Below are positions 1-9,235 of a DNA stretch of 64,000 nucleotides, piece by piece (the stretch's first letter is position 1; the number at the start of each line of letters is the position of its first letter). The stretch comes from Spirodela intermedia (taxonomy: Eukaryota; Streptophyta; Magnoliopsida; Alismatales; Araceae), in contig LR746279.1 in assembly GCA_902729315.2 (NCBI GenBank), forward strand, positions 2,384,501 to 2,448,500. The letters are read 5' to 3'. Made by a program: the position numbers and the translations under genes. The notes beneath the pieces were generated by a model. That model ran no database searches. It saw nothing but the letters and a program-made list of their open reading frames with translations, and was not told the DNA's origin.

Positions 1-185
1 ATATTACATCTTTTGCGCACTACGCCTCCTCATCTCCCTTCTGTTTCTCCACCGCCGTCTGATCTCATCAAGAGTGAGGTTTCCACCCGACAAACTTCAA
101 GGTGCCAGCAAGAAAATGATTGATATATATCTTGGCTTTGCAACTCCCCTGCCGATCTCTTCCTTCCTGCGTAGAAACTATCAGC
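1..185 (+). promoter_or_regulatory. NLR-type 5' leader shared with the 19.8-kb NLR
   Basis: Bases 1-80 are identical to 19787-19866, the sequence just upstream of the truncated NLR at 19.9 kb. The following 100 bases resemble the leaders at 10226-10442 and 25025-25205: gtgaggt, a pyrimidine-rich stretch, then 'ttccttc..gcgta/tgg.ga..tatcag' before ATGAAT. This is the upstream/5'UTR module of a plus-strand NLR subfamily. It differs from the leader of the three intact minus-strand NLRs. Confidence 0.55.
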
Positions 186-761
186 ATGAATTGCTGCCTT
201 GCTTGTCTGGGATTCTTCTGGGATCCCATATCTCAGAGTCTGCAAAGCTTGCTGCTTGCTGATGACCTCTGGGCTTACGATGTTTTGGACGGGAAGTGGG
301 TCAAGTTCCCGGAGCCAGGGAAGAGCTGCCGTCCCCGGGGAGGAACTGGGCTCGCCGTAGCCGGAGAGAAGATCTGGATAGTTTATGGTTTCTCAGGTGA
401 AGAGGTAGACGACGTCCACTGCTTCGACCCGGCCTCCGGGGAGTGGACGGAGGTGGAGACAACCGGGGACAAACCTTGCCCTCGGAGCGTCTTCTCCATA
501 GCCAGCATTGGACAGCGCGTGATCATATGCGGAGGCGAAGTTGATCCGAACGATCTCGGCCATCTCGGCGCCGTGAGCTTCGCCGGCGATTCGTACGTGT
601 TGGACACGGCGACGAAAGCATGGAAGAAGCTGGCGGAGGTGGCGGAGCCCGGGGAGCACCCCGGGCCTCGCGGCTGGTGCGCGTTCTCCGTGGGTCGCCG
701 GGACGGGGAGGAAGGGCTGCTTGTCTACAGTGGGAATTCGCCCACCAATGACCGTCTGTGA
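186..761 (+). CDS. Chimeric ORF: NLR N-terminal leader fused to a kelch-repeat (nitrile-specifier-like) fragment
   Basis: The first in-frame ATG opens a 191-residue ORF. Its first 22 residues (MNCCLACLGFFWDPISQS...) match the N-terminus of the NLRs in this window (MNPFLVFLGFFWDLLSQ). From LWAYDV onward it is kelch-repeat sequence: a GGTGLAV strand, a DDVHCFDPASGEWTEV blade, a CGGEVDPND turn, and LVYSGNSPTNDRL. The order and wording resemble plant nitrile-specifier/thiocyanate-forming kelch proteins, which act on glucosinolate hydrolysis products, but only about the C-terminal half of the propeller is present. The stop follows an apparent extra T: one base out of frame the sequence continues DDIFFFTPSFAR, as expected for the kelch end. 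I infer a broken fusion rather than a working enzyme. It could still give a small chimeric protein, because it keeps an NLR-type leader. Confidence 0.6.
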   Translation: MNCCLACLGFFWDPISQSLQSLLLADDLWAYDVLDGKWVKFPEPGKSCRPRGGTGLAVAGEKIWIVYGFSGEEVDDVHCFDPASGEWTEVETTGDKPCPRSVFSIASIGQRVIICGGEVDPNDLGHLGAVSFAGDSYVLDTATKAWKKLAEVAEPGEHPGPRGWCAFSVGRRDGEEGLLVYSGNSPTNDRL

Positions 762-1119
762 CGACATCTTCTTCTTCACTCCTTCCTTTGCCAGGTGAGG
801 AAATGCTATGAAGGTATCGGACGCCATGGATCTATCCTGGAAGGTATCTGTGCTTTTTATGTTGTAAACTCTTCAAATGCCCGACTTGTGGGCAAGGTAT
901 GTATATCTGGGTTTACTCGGAGTCCAACGAAAGCTTATATTCAGAAACTATCGAGGTCCGACCGCCTGAGAACGTCTGGTTAATTCTGATGCCCAGGTCT
1001 CTGTCTCCTCTCTGTCTCTCGCTACCTCGCTCGCTCGTCTTCAGGTTTCAAGGTGACCTGTTCTTGTTTCTAGGTTTATTTTATGCTGAACGTAAGAACA
1101 TAGGATCATGGATCATTTA

Positions 1120-1424
1120 CTCCCTTAGCTTATCATAAATATCTTGGAACTTATGAATAAAAAAGGATTTAAGTGAACATAAATAGAGTTTCGTGGCATG
1201 AATGAAAAAGTCAAAATGATTTGGTTAACTTAAATGATAAGTAATTTAAGAACATAGGATCATGGATCATTTGCTCCCTTAGTTATGATAAATCTCTTGG
1301 AACTTACGGATAGAAAACGATTTAAGTAAACATAAATAGCGTTTCATGGCATGAATGAAAAAGTCAAAATGATTTAGTTAACTTAAATGAAAAGTAATTT
1401 ATGAAAAAGTCAATGTAGAGGGAG
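1120..1424. mobile_element. Stowaway-like MITE, internally dimeric
   Basis: The element starts CTCCCTTAG, ends TAGAGGGAG and is bounded on both sides by TA, the signature of Tc1/mariner-derived Stowaway MITEs. Inside, a unit of about 152 bases is repeated in tandem (about 1097-1248 and 1249-1400). The second unit has its own CTCCCTTAG at about 1274, so the element looks like a dimer. No coding capacity is seen. The rest of 780-1620 is AT-rich with nothing recognised. Confidence 0.6.
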
Positions 1425-1619
1425 TAATGAACTATGAATGCGTTGCATATTGGAAACGAGTTCCCTTGTTTACTGTTATTGGAACCATATGATGTTCCGT
1501 AATTTTATTCTGGATGTAATTTCCTTTCATTAATGATATCCGTTAGTAAGAAATAACGACGATACAAAGTTTGAGATGTTGTTATCGTAGGTAACTTCAT
1601 GCGCCGTTTATTTGCAAGG

Positions 1620-2412
1620 ACCCCAGCTGGACAGGCGAACGTTGACCATCAACTGTTGGCTGCTGGAATATTTCAACCGTGCTAATAGTTCAATGTCAAC
1701 GTTAAATTTCGGTGAAATCGGACGATCGGGAGAGAGAGGAGGAAAGGCGGGGAGAAAGGCACCCGCCCCTTCACCCCTTCATTTCTGCTCCCTCGGTTAG
1801 GGTTCGGAGAATTTGAAAATGGTTTTGGAGATCAGGGTGGCGATTTCTTCCTCACGCCTCTCTGGTGCGGCACAAGATTCGCGATTGAGGACGACACCGG
1901 CGAGGGCTTTGGGAGAATGCTGGATCAGATTCACCGCAGCGAGGCCATCTCCGCCGTCTAGGACGAGAAGGATGCCTACCTTGGAGAGGAGGACGAGGAT
2001 TAGGACTAGGACGACCTCTACGACGACGCCAATGTAAGGTTCCTCCATGTAGAAGAAGAAGCCGGAGATGTTGCGGCCACCGCCGCCGCCCCCGCCGTTG
2101 CCGTTGCCTCAGAGGTCTCCTTCCCTGCCGGTCATTCATCAGCCCCCGCTCCTGCCTCCCTTCTTTTACCCCCTGCAGCAGCAGCCGCCTTTGGTTTTCC
2201 CAGAGTGGCGGACGTCGATCCCTGGCATGGGTGGGGATCCTGCGGTCGAGAGAGGTTGCGATGGATCCTGTTCGTAGGGTATCCACGGTGGTGGACTAGA
2301 GATGCGGATGTTGAATGGGCAGGTGTAGGAGTTAAAGTTCATTGATGAGAGGGCAAGTAGCAACTGTAAGACCGAAGCATCATCTTCGTGTCATGTTCTC
2401 CACATAGAGCTT
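1620..2412 (+). pseudogene. CFIm68/CPSF6-like pseudogene 1 (RRM truncated)
   Basis: This is a decayed copy of the intact gene at 38586-40484. The 5'UTR is recognisable from about 1650-1860. The start codon is lost (ATGGAGGACGAC has become TTGAGGACGAC at about 1884). The acidic N-terminus has in-frame stops and the proline-rich part is shortened. A deletion then joins the proline region directly to the start of the RRM ('ctgttcgtaggg...'), where another 17 bases or so are missing. Similarity stops at about 2365 and the next 90 bases lead into an NLR 3'-end fragment. No functional product is expected. Confidence 0.8.
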
Positions 2413-2454
2413 ATTATTCAATGGCTATTTGCTTTACCAATAGAAAAATAGGAG

Positions 2455-2690
2455 CTAAACTTGGATTGGACGTCTTCATGCTCTCACTCTAATCCATTCC
2501 ACCATTCTTGTTCACCAAGGATCAGTCTGATGTTCTTGGCACTATGGTGCCCAAAGGGTAGCTTCTTCAGCTCTGGACATTCAGATACTCGGACCATCTC
2601 CAAGCAAGGAAACAACAAGGGATGCTTATATATGCTCCTCAAATTTGGCAGATGCAGTTGCCCGGAAATGTAGAGCAGCCGCAATTATAC
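2455..2690 (-). pseudogene. Duplicated NLR 3'-terminal LRR fragment
   Basis: Minus-strand translation gives LPNLRSIYKHPLLFPCLEMV, then CPELKKLPFGHHSAKNI and QEWWNGLE followed by a stop. This is the last LRR and terminal WW motif of the adjoining NLR. It lies just beyond that gene's stop codon, so the NLR 3' end is tandemly duplicated here. The same fragment recurs at 27195-27405 next to the unit B NLR. Confidence 0.8.
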
Positions 2691-2715
2691 AAGCATAAAC
2701 AGTTATGTTGCATTT

Positions 2716-5571
2716 CTACATTGGTTGAAAATAAGGGGTAAACTTGGATCGGACGTCTTCATGCTCCCACTCTAATCCATTCCACCATTCTTGTTTACCG
2801 AAGATGCGTTGGATGTTCTTGGCAGTAGAGAACCCAAAGGGCAGCTTCTTCAGATCTGGACAGTTGACTACTTCGATTTCCTCCAAGGAAGAGAGCAACA
2901 ACGGATGCCTACATATGCTCCTCAAATTCGGAAGATCTTTCAACCAAATCCACCTTAATTTAGGGAAGAAAGAATCATTTTCATAATCCACGTTGTCCAC
3001 CGTCACCTCTTCGACTACTATCACCTCTTCTATTCTCGAACATCCAAATAGTGATAAGGTTTCAATGCAGGGCAGTTGTCTGATCCACGTTATGTCCTCC
3101 AATGCTTCACATTTGGTAATCGACAATTCCCGAAGGTTTTTGAAGATGGCAGCTGTGGTGGGCCCCCTCACAAACACGTTGCCATCTTTCCAAGAGATCG
3201 TTGCTCGGGGAAGAGACAACAATACCAGTTCCTCCAGCTCTGAGAGCTGGTTCGTGTTGAAGACCAGCTCTTCCAAGTCGGTAGAACTCCAAATCCCAAG
3301 CCTTCTCAGGCCCTTCATAATCTCAAGAAAAGCAGACAACTCTAAAGACCGGATTCTCACCACATACAGATGTAGAAATCTGACCGACGCAGACAGTCTC
3401 TGAGAGTTCAGTACAGCCTGCATGTCTTCATGCGTCATCCATGTTATAAAAATACCGAGCTCCGTCAGCTGCCCCATGCCGTCCAAGTCTTTCAGACAGA
3501 GTTGTCTCCCCTCATGGTCAACCACACCATCGCTACCACCGCCCTCCCATCCTGCTCTAAACTTACTCCTAAAAATGTTCAACGACTGCAGCCTTTCAAG
3601 CGATGAGACCGCCTCGCGTGGGATACTCTTAAGAAGATTAGTGTACTCCAGACGCAGTTGTCTCAGCTTCGTCAAATTATTGACCTCCATGGGTAATGAT
3701 TCCAGGGGAGTCCATGATAGATTGAGATACCGCAGTTCTACCAGTGACCCGATTTCCGGGGGGAGAACCCTTATTCCCGTCCACGACAGATCTAAAACAC
3801 GAAGGCTCTGCATGAACTGGAAAAACCCACCGGGGATTTCCTCCAGATGACGTCCGTTGTGGTTCAGCAACAGCGTCTGCAGATTGGGGCAACGAGGCTC
3901 CTCAGGAAGCAGGCGTATCTCATTACGCATCAGGGATATCCTTCTCGCCTCCGTCCATCTTTCCGGCGTCGGCACGTGCCTCAACTTCTCCCCGGAGTTC
4001 ACCAAGAAGACATTCCCTCTCTCGTCGCCTTCGCCGCTGTTTATCCACAACGCCATCTCGCGGACCGTGTCATGGAGCTTCACGTGTCTTCCTTTGACCT
4101 CCCCGTCTTCTAGCAGGCAGGCAGCCTTGAGATTCTTGATGACAACGAGGCCGCGGTTACGAGCTCTCTCAATGGGGTCGGGATGGCGTCCCGTATCTAA
4201 GAGCCCTTCACCCACCCAGTAATCAATGAGCTCGCTTATAAGGATGTTGTGATCCTCTTGGAAGAGGGCGCAATAGAGAAGGCACTCCTTTGCGGATGTA
4301 TCTTTCAATCTGTCGAAACTGAACTTGAGAAGAATTAGAACCTCTTTCATGTCTCCGAGCTCCACGGGTATGCCCTTCAGCGCCATGAGAGCCTCTTTCC
4401 ACTCGCCATGGGTGGTGGCATCCGCCATGGCCCGGCCTACGGTGATGAGGGTGATCGGAAGGCCTCCGCATTTTTGACAAACGGCTTCTGCGAGAGACCT
4501 TATAGAGAGATCATTCCACTGGTCTTCTCCTTTTCCCATCTTTTGGCGGAAGAGCGTCCAAGAGCTCTCTGAATTCAACAAGGGCACCTTAACTTTCCCT
4601 TGAGCATCCATATCGATGCACACTTTCAGTGAGCGTGTGGTGAAAACGATCTTGCTTCCGTTCCTGAAAGAGGAAGAGAAGGGGACGCCTACAGCTTCGA
4701 GATCTAGTTTCTCCCACAGGTCGTCCAGCAGCAAAAGGAAATTCCTCTTGGAGAGGGCGCTCAGTAGGGTGTTGACCCTGTCGGTTGGATGCTCTGGGAG
4801 GGTCTGGCCCTGGCCTTTTCCGGGGCGAGAGTAGCTTAGCCGGACGGCGATGTCCTCTTGAACCTTCCGGACATCAAGCTCCTTGGAGACGGTGACCCAA
4901 ATCACCAGATCGAAACCGCCGGATCCCCTCTGGAGGAACTCGTTGTTGATCGCCTTCAAGAGGGTCGTCTTCCCAATTCCTCCCAAGCCGTAGATCCCGA
5001 TGACTGGCGCTTCATTGTCTTCCAGGAGGCTGCGGATCTCCGACAGCGTCTTCTCCGCGTCCACGATGGAGGCCGAAGAGACCGGCTGCGGAACCACCGC
5101 GGGCAGCGGCGCCCGGATGAGTCGGGGGAGGAGATTGTTCTTTTCGGTCTTCAGCCTCTGGACTTCTTTCAGGCACTCGCCAGCTTCACAACCGAGCTTA
5201 TAGGAGGATCGCCAAGAAGAGCCCTCAGGGGAGGCCCCCCTCTGCTGGAAGGAAACCCGGAAAACGGCCGCCCTGGACTCGATCTCCTGCACCTTCCTGA
5301 GCCAAGCCTGGACCTGGCGGGTCGGCCCCATGTCCTCAAGCTCCCCTTGTTTGATCTCCTCTTCTAGATCTGCTCTTACAAGGATCAGATCTGTCATCTC
5401 CCTGTCCAGCTCCTCCGCTCTGGAGTCCAGCAGAATGAGACTGGCGATTCCACCGGCGGCCAGATTCCATACCCAGGAGACGGCTTCCCCCGTGCTGCTC
5501 TGCAGGAAATTTTGCATACCCTGCGATAACAGATCCCAGAAGAATCCCAGAAAAAAAAGGAAGGGATTCAT
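2716..5571 (-). CDS. CC-NB-LRR disease-resistance protein, RPS2/RPS5-like (unit A)
   Basis: Single-exon, 951-residue intracellular immune receptor of the coiled-coil NLR class, expected to sense pathogen effectors and trigger hypersensitive defence. The start is the first in-frame ATG (MNPFLFFLGFFWD); upstream in-frame codons offer only GTG. Residues 1-170 hold a coiled-coil domain without the EDVID motif, as in RPS2/RPS5. NB-ARC follows: P-loop GIYGLGGIGKTT at about 192-203, RNBS-A FDLVIWVTVSKE, kinase-2 LLLLDDLW at about 279, RNBS-B GSKIVFTTR, CGGLPI at about 368, RNBS-D CLLYCALF, and an MHD variant KLHD at about 499. About 12 LRRs run to the C-terminus, ending LKKLPFG...QEWWNGLEWEHED, an ending typical of RPS2-like proteins. 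All nucleotide-binding motifs are intact. It is transcribed away from a CFIm68-like pseudogene across about 550 bp. The paralogues in units B and C are very close. Confidence 0.92.
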   Translation of the reverse strand: MNPFLFFLGFFWDLLSQGMQNFLQSSTGEAVSWVWNLAAGGIASLILLDSRAEELDREMTDLILVRADLEEEIKQGELEDMGPTRQVQAWLRKVQEIESRAAVFRVSFQQRGASPEGSSWRSSYKLGCEAGECLKEVQRLKTEKNNLLPRLIRAPLPAVVPQPVSSASIVDAEKTLSEIRSLLEDNEAPVIGIYGLGGIGKTTLLKAINNEFLQRGSGGFDLVIWVTVSKELDVRKVQEDIAVRLSYSRPGKGQGQTLPEHPTDRVNTLLSALSKRNFLLLLDDLWEKLDLEAVGVPFSSSFRNGSKIVFTTRSLKVCIDMDAQGKVKVPLLNSESSWTLFRQKMGKGEDQWNDLSIRSLAEAVCQKCGGLPITLITVGRAMADATTHGEWKEALMALKGIPVELGDMKEVLILLKFSFDRLKDTSAKECLLYCALFQEDHNILISELIDYWVGEGLLDTGRHPDPIERARNRGLVVIKNLKAACLLEDGEVKGRHVKLHDTVREMALWINSGEGDERGNVFLVNSGEKLRHVPTPERWTEARRISLMRNEIRLLPEEPRCPNLQTLLLNHNGRHLEEIPGGFFQFMQSLRVLDLSWTGIRVLPPEIGSLVELRYLNLSWTPLESLPMEVNNLTKLRQLRLEYTNLLKSIPREAVSSLERLQSLNIFRSKFRAGWEGGGSDGVVDHEGRQLCLKDLDGMGQLTELGIFITWMTHEDMQAVLNSQRLSASVRFLHLYVVRIRSLELSAFLEIMKGLRRLGIWSSTDLEELVFNTNQLSELEELVLLSLPRATISWKDGNVFVRGPTTAAIFKNLRELSITKCEALEDITWIRQLPCIETLSLFGCSRIEEVIVVEEVTVDNVDYENDSFFPKLRWIWLKDLPNLRSICRHPLLLSSLEEIEVVNCPDLKKLPFGFSTAKNIQRIFGKQEWWNGLEWEHEDVRSKFTPYFQPM

Positions 5572-6119
5572 GCCGGCAATTCCTACCCAGTGAGGAAGGA
5601 AGAGATCGCGTAGAGCCGCACTGCTCACCGAACAGCTGGAAAGATAAGATGGATGAGGAGTCGTGGAGCTCAGAAAATGTAATTTTGTTTCTTGGGGTCA
5701 CCGCATGGGATCCTCATCTGAATATCTTCCACCGTCTTCTGCCGATTCTCCGGCATTGACTTAAACTGTTCAGTCCCTGTGAGATCATTTTCTTCCGATC
5801 AAGTGTTGACTTCTGGTTTATTTGAACCATCAATCTCAGCCGTTCATTCAGGTGAAATCGGGCGATGGGGATCGATAGACCTTCGATGACGATGGGGATC
5901 GGGAGGAGAGAGGGGCTCCGGGCGGACCCCCTCACTCTCTCTCTCTCTCTCTCTCTCGCTACAAGAGAAAGGCGTGGAGAGAGAGAAAGAGAGAGGAGGT
6001 GGCCTTCAACCTTCTTTCCTACTTCCAGAGGATTAGGTTTCAGGGAAGTTCAAAAGAAATCGCCGGGGGGGGGGTGGTTCATTTCTTCCTCACATCTCTC
6101 TAGTCCGGCGCGAGATTTC
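5572..6119. promoter_or_regulatory. Divergent NLR / CFIm68-like intergenic promoter (unit A)
   Basis: This is the interval between the NLR start (minus strand) and the CFIm68-like body (plus strand). It holds a CT/GA-rich tract (about 5930-5956) and the copied CFIm68 5'UTR ending 'ccggcgcgagatt'. The same arrangement occurs at about 30284-30837 and, with an extra insertion of about 940 bp, at 37106-38585. Divergent promoter function is inferred from geometry only. Confidence 0.5.
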
Positions 6120-7390
6120 TTTTGAACGAGGACTCCGACGATCTCTACCAAGGACGTCAATGTGGGGGAGAATGATAGGTCTCCCTTTTCTCCGTAAGAT
6201 GGATGGAGCTTCCTGTTTACCGGAGGGAGTCCCGTGGGTGCGTCGGTCGAGGGCGTAGGGCGTAGTAGGACGGAGGAGTAGACAACGAACTAGTTGGGTG
6301 CGTACACAAGGCATCTGGGAAAGGGGTCGTACCCTGCACTCTGCGTGGACAAACCTCCGAGGGGAAGAGGGAAAAGGACAATGGAACTGCGCAGAAGCCC
6401 GATACTAGCCACTCCGAGGGGACAAACCTCCACACTCCACTAGGGGAAGACTTGATTGTCCCTCGCCTATCCTCCAACCTTTGCGTGCCACGGATACTTC
6501 GCGTCATGTGCGAGCCTTTCCTAGATACCTGTGGATGTGAAATGAGACGAAAGTGGCGGCGGTCTGCTTCCTTCAGGTCCTCCTGCGAGGATGTGATGGG
6601 CCCGCCAGTAGACCATCAGAGAACTTCCTCGAGACGCCGCGCAGGAGCGAGGACGCGGGTTTCCCCGGGGAGGCGGAGGTGGAGAAGAAGCCGGAGACAT
6701 TGCTGCCACCGCCGCCGCCGCCCCACCGTTGCCGTTGCCGTTGCCGTTGCCTCAGAGGCCTCCTTCTCTGCCGGTGATGCAGCAGCCTCCGCTCTTGCTG
6801 CCCCCTCCCCCCCTGCAGCAGTAGCAGGCTTCGGTTTTCCCCGAGCGGCCGACGTTGATCCCTGGCATCGGTGGGGATCCTGCGGGCGAGAGAGACATCG
6901 ATGGATCGAGGGGGTTTCCTGAGGTGGGATTCCAAGGGCCCAACGAGCCGGCAGCGGTGAGGTAGGCCAGCCTTCTGTAGGGCTCCCTCCAGTGCCCGGG
7001 CAGTATGGGTTACCAAACTTCCCTGGTGATGGTTTTCAGAGGCAACAAGCTGCAGCCGCGGTTGGTATTGATGCCAGTTTCCTGCTGATGCGGTTTATGG
7101 CGGTGTGGTGCTAGAGGAAAATTGCAATGCCAATCTCAATGGTGGAGGAAGCGGTTCAGTTGTCGCTGCCGGCGTTGGTGGAGCATCAGGTGGAACCATC
7201 TTGTTCGAAGTTGTCGCTACCTTCCCTCCCCACCTGCAGTGGCTTCTCATGTGAATCTGGCCTTCAATGGAAGGGGGATGCTGACAGGTGGTGTAGGAAT
7301 GTGGTCAGCTCCTAATGCAGATGCATTGGGAGGTGAAGAACACACCAAAGACCGGGGCAGGGAGACGGACCGAGGGAGAAGCTGGAGATA
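6120..7390 (+). pseudogene. CFIm68/CPSF6-like pseudogene 2 (unit A)
   Basis: This copy of the 38586-40484 gene is destroyed in several ways. The start codon and first 40 or so codons are reduced to a scrap (6114-6172). A 446-bp LTR-like element sits within codon Asn51. The proline-rich part has frameshifts and a stop near 6963. The whole RRM and glycine-rich region is deleted by a junction at about 7207 ('cttgttcg' joined to 'aagttgtcgctacc'). A C-terminal piece resembling 39990-40120 follows. It shares the insertion and the RRM deletion with the unit B copy, so both defects arose before the unit was duplicated. Confidence 0.85.
6173..6618. mobile_element. Solo-LTR-like insertion in the CFIm68 pseudogene (unit A)
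   Basis: 446 bp, starting TGATAGGTCT and ending AGACCATCA, so the termini are TG...CA and form a short imperfect inverted repeat. It is flanked by the direct repeat GAGAA (6168-6172 and 6619-6623). The intact gene has GAGAA once at the same place (GGGGGAGAACTTCC), so the empty site is known. No internal coding region is seen. The structure fits a solo LTR. Confidence 0.75.
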
Positions 7391-7439
7391 GTCATCGGGG
7401 TGATGGGCGGGAAAGAGAAGTCCATAAATGTGTAAAAAT

Positions 7440-7830
7440 ACTTATAAAAAGCTGAAGATACTATGTAGCTATTGAAGTAGTAATATATTTAACTACTGAA
7501 GGTGATAATAGAGTAGATTTTTATTTTTTAAAAGCTCATGAGATTGCACTTGAACTAAATTTGCAAACAGAATCACTTGTACGTTTTTTGTCATCAACAT
7601 AATCTGCCCAATCACTATCTAAATCACCATGCAAATTAAATTAAGAAATATGTTGATATAAAATTTCATAATTGATAGTCCTATGAATATATTGAAGTAT
7701 TCTCTTTGCTGCTCCAAGATGATGAACTAATGGTGAATACATAAATCTTGTAATCATAATAACTGAAAGTTTAGTCGAGTATTCATAGTTAACTATCATT
7801 GCACCATATGTTTTGTATTCATGTTAGTGT
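7440..7830 (-). mobile_element. Ty1/copia reverse transcriptase-RNase H remnant
   Basis: Minus-strand translation with several stops gives RFMYSPLVHHLGAAKRILQY, then HGDLDSDWADYVDDKKRT, then a scrap matching the 'SAISW..KKQ' segment. These are the end of copia RT and the start of RNase H (canonical patterns RFM..P...H..AAKRILRY and G.SDADWAGD.DDRKST). It is non-functional. A near-identical copy is at about 32180-32555, within the duplicated block. Confidence 0.8.
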
Positions 7831-8472
7831 TGAAAGAAAAGAAAAAAAAATTATATGTTTGGTTTCCATGAAGATTAAGAATCTCTTTTGTTGTTAGATA
7901 TTTGTTGTAATAACAATGCTTTGGTTATGCTAATGTTCTTCAACCATTTAAACAACATGTCACAAAATGTAAGATATGTCATGTAGAGTTGCTGGAGACA
8001 CTTCTGTGCATTTGCGTTGATCTACATAAGCCTTATGAGTGGATTAACATGGTGGAGTTGTCAATGCATTTACTAGTATCATAAAGAGAGCCCACCTTGT
8101 CATATCTTATCGAGTTTTCTTCAAGGGATGTTGTCTCATTATCTATAATCTTTAGTCATGTGGAGTTTGAATGTGAGGAACTTACAATTCGAAAGTTCTT
8201 TATTAGTGGGTAGGTGAAAGTTTATTATCCCCATTTCTTGTGTAACCCTTATTGAAATATTTTTTTATACACTATAATCTTTTAGTTTTATTAAAATGGA
8301 GAGAGAGGAGATTGTGGTGAGATACATGGTCATTGGAAGGACAACTTTTTTCAAGGAATGTGACTAAAATTAAACAGCTTGCAAAAATTCTCTAAGACAT
8401 GCCCCACTTTTATTCAACTCAACTTCATCATGTCACAGTCATTGGAGATACAAAAGTTATAATTTTTACTAT

Positions 8473-9085
8473 ATTAGATGACAATTGTCGAAGATGATTC
8501 ATCGACCCACTTCATTGATTTTTAAACTTCACAAAAATATCTAAATTAATTTTGGTGATTACTATCGTAAAGTTCAAACTCTATTTTTTTGTACTTTATA
8601 CTTATTTTTTGATTTATTGAATGATAGTTTGTGTGATTTCAAGTTTTTCAAACCTTTTTTATTTAAATACAATTCCTTTGGTTTTTCTAAATTTTAATTT
8701 GATCAATTAAATCATATGTAATTACTTATGTAAAAATTATTAGATGAAACTATGTTATGTCAAAATCACATTTATCAAGGTGCTGATGTCATCTCAACAT
8801 CCACACTTAAAATTTTCCATTTATATAAAATTTTAAATATATTTTATATTCATCATTTAGTCTATAAAGCATAAAAAATAGTATTCTTTGAAAAAAAATT
8901 AAGTTATTATCAGATAGTATATTACATCTCTGTGATCAACTTAAAAATTTATCAATATTTCAAAAAAAAATTATCTAATTATAATTTATTTATTTATTAT
9001 AAAATATTTTAAAGTTTAAAATATTAATATTTTAAAATATTAAAAATATTAAATTTATGCTATTTATTATACAATAATTAAGTCA
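8473..9085 (-). mobile_element. AT-decayed relic of the 1.59-kb LTR-like family
   Basis: The plus strand follows the plus strand of 16750-17410 with many C-to-T and G-to-A changes. Landmarks are 'agatgattcatcgacccacttcattga', 'tttgatcaattaaat...cttatgtaa', 'ggtgctgatgtcat' and the end 'tttattatacaataattaagtca'. It is an old, truncated member. A sister copy lies at about 33193-33800. The rest of 7391-9235 is AT-rich; 8050-8300 also resembles 14175-14370. Confidence 0.65.
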
Positions 9086-9235
9086 TTAAAAATTATTCAG
9101 AAGTATAAACAATGGGATTTGATAATAGGAAAATTCATAAATCAATTATATGAGTCTTTGTAAAATATGCTTTAAGACAATATGGTACTTAGTTGATCAA
9201 ATTCTGACCAAATATTATATTTCCACAATAAATGG

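Noticed and set aside
5571-5628. 19-45 residue N-terminal extensions of the three intact NLRs (also 30283-30418 and 37105-37240)
   Set aside because: The extensions begin with GTG, have no in-frame ATG, and lie in the 5' leader; MNPF is the first ATG in all three genes.
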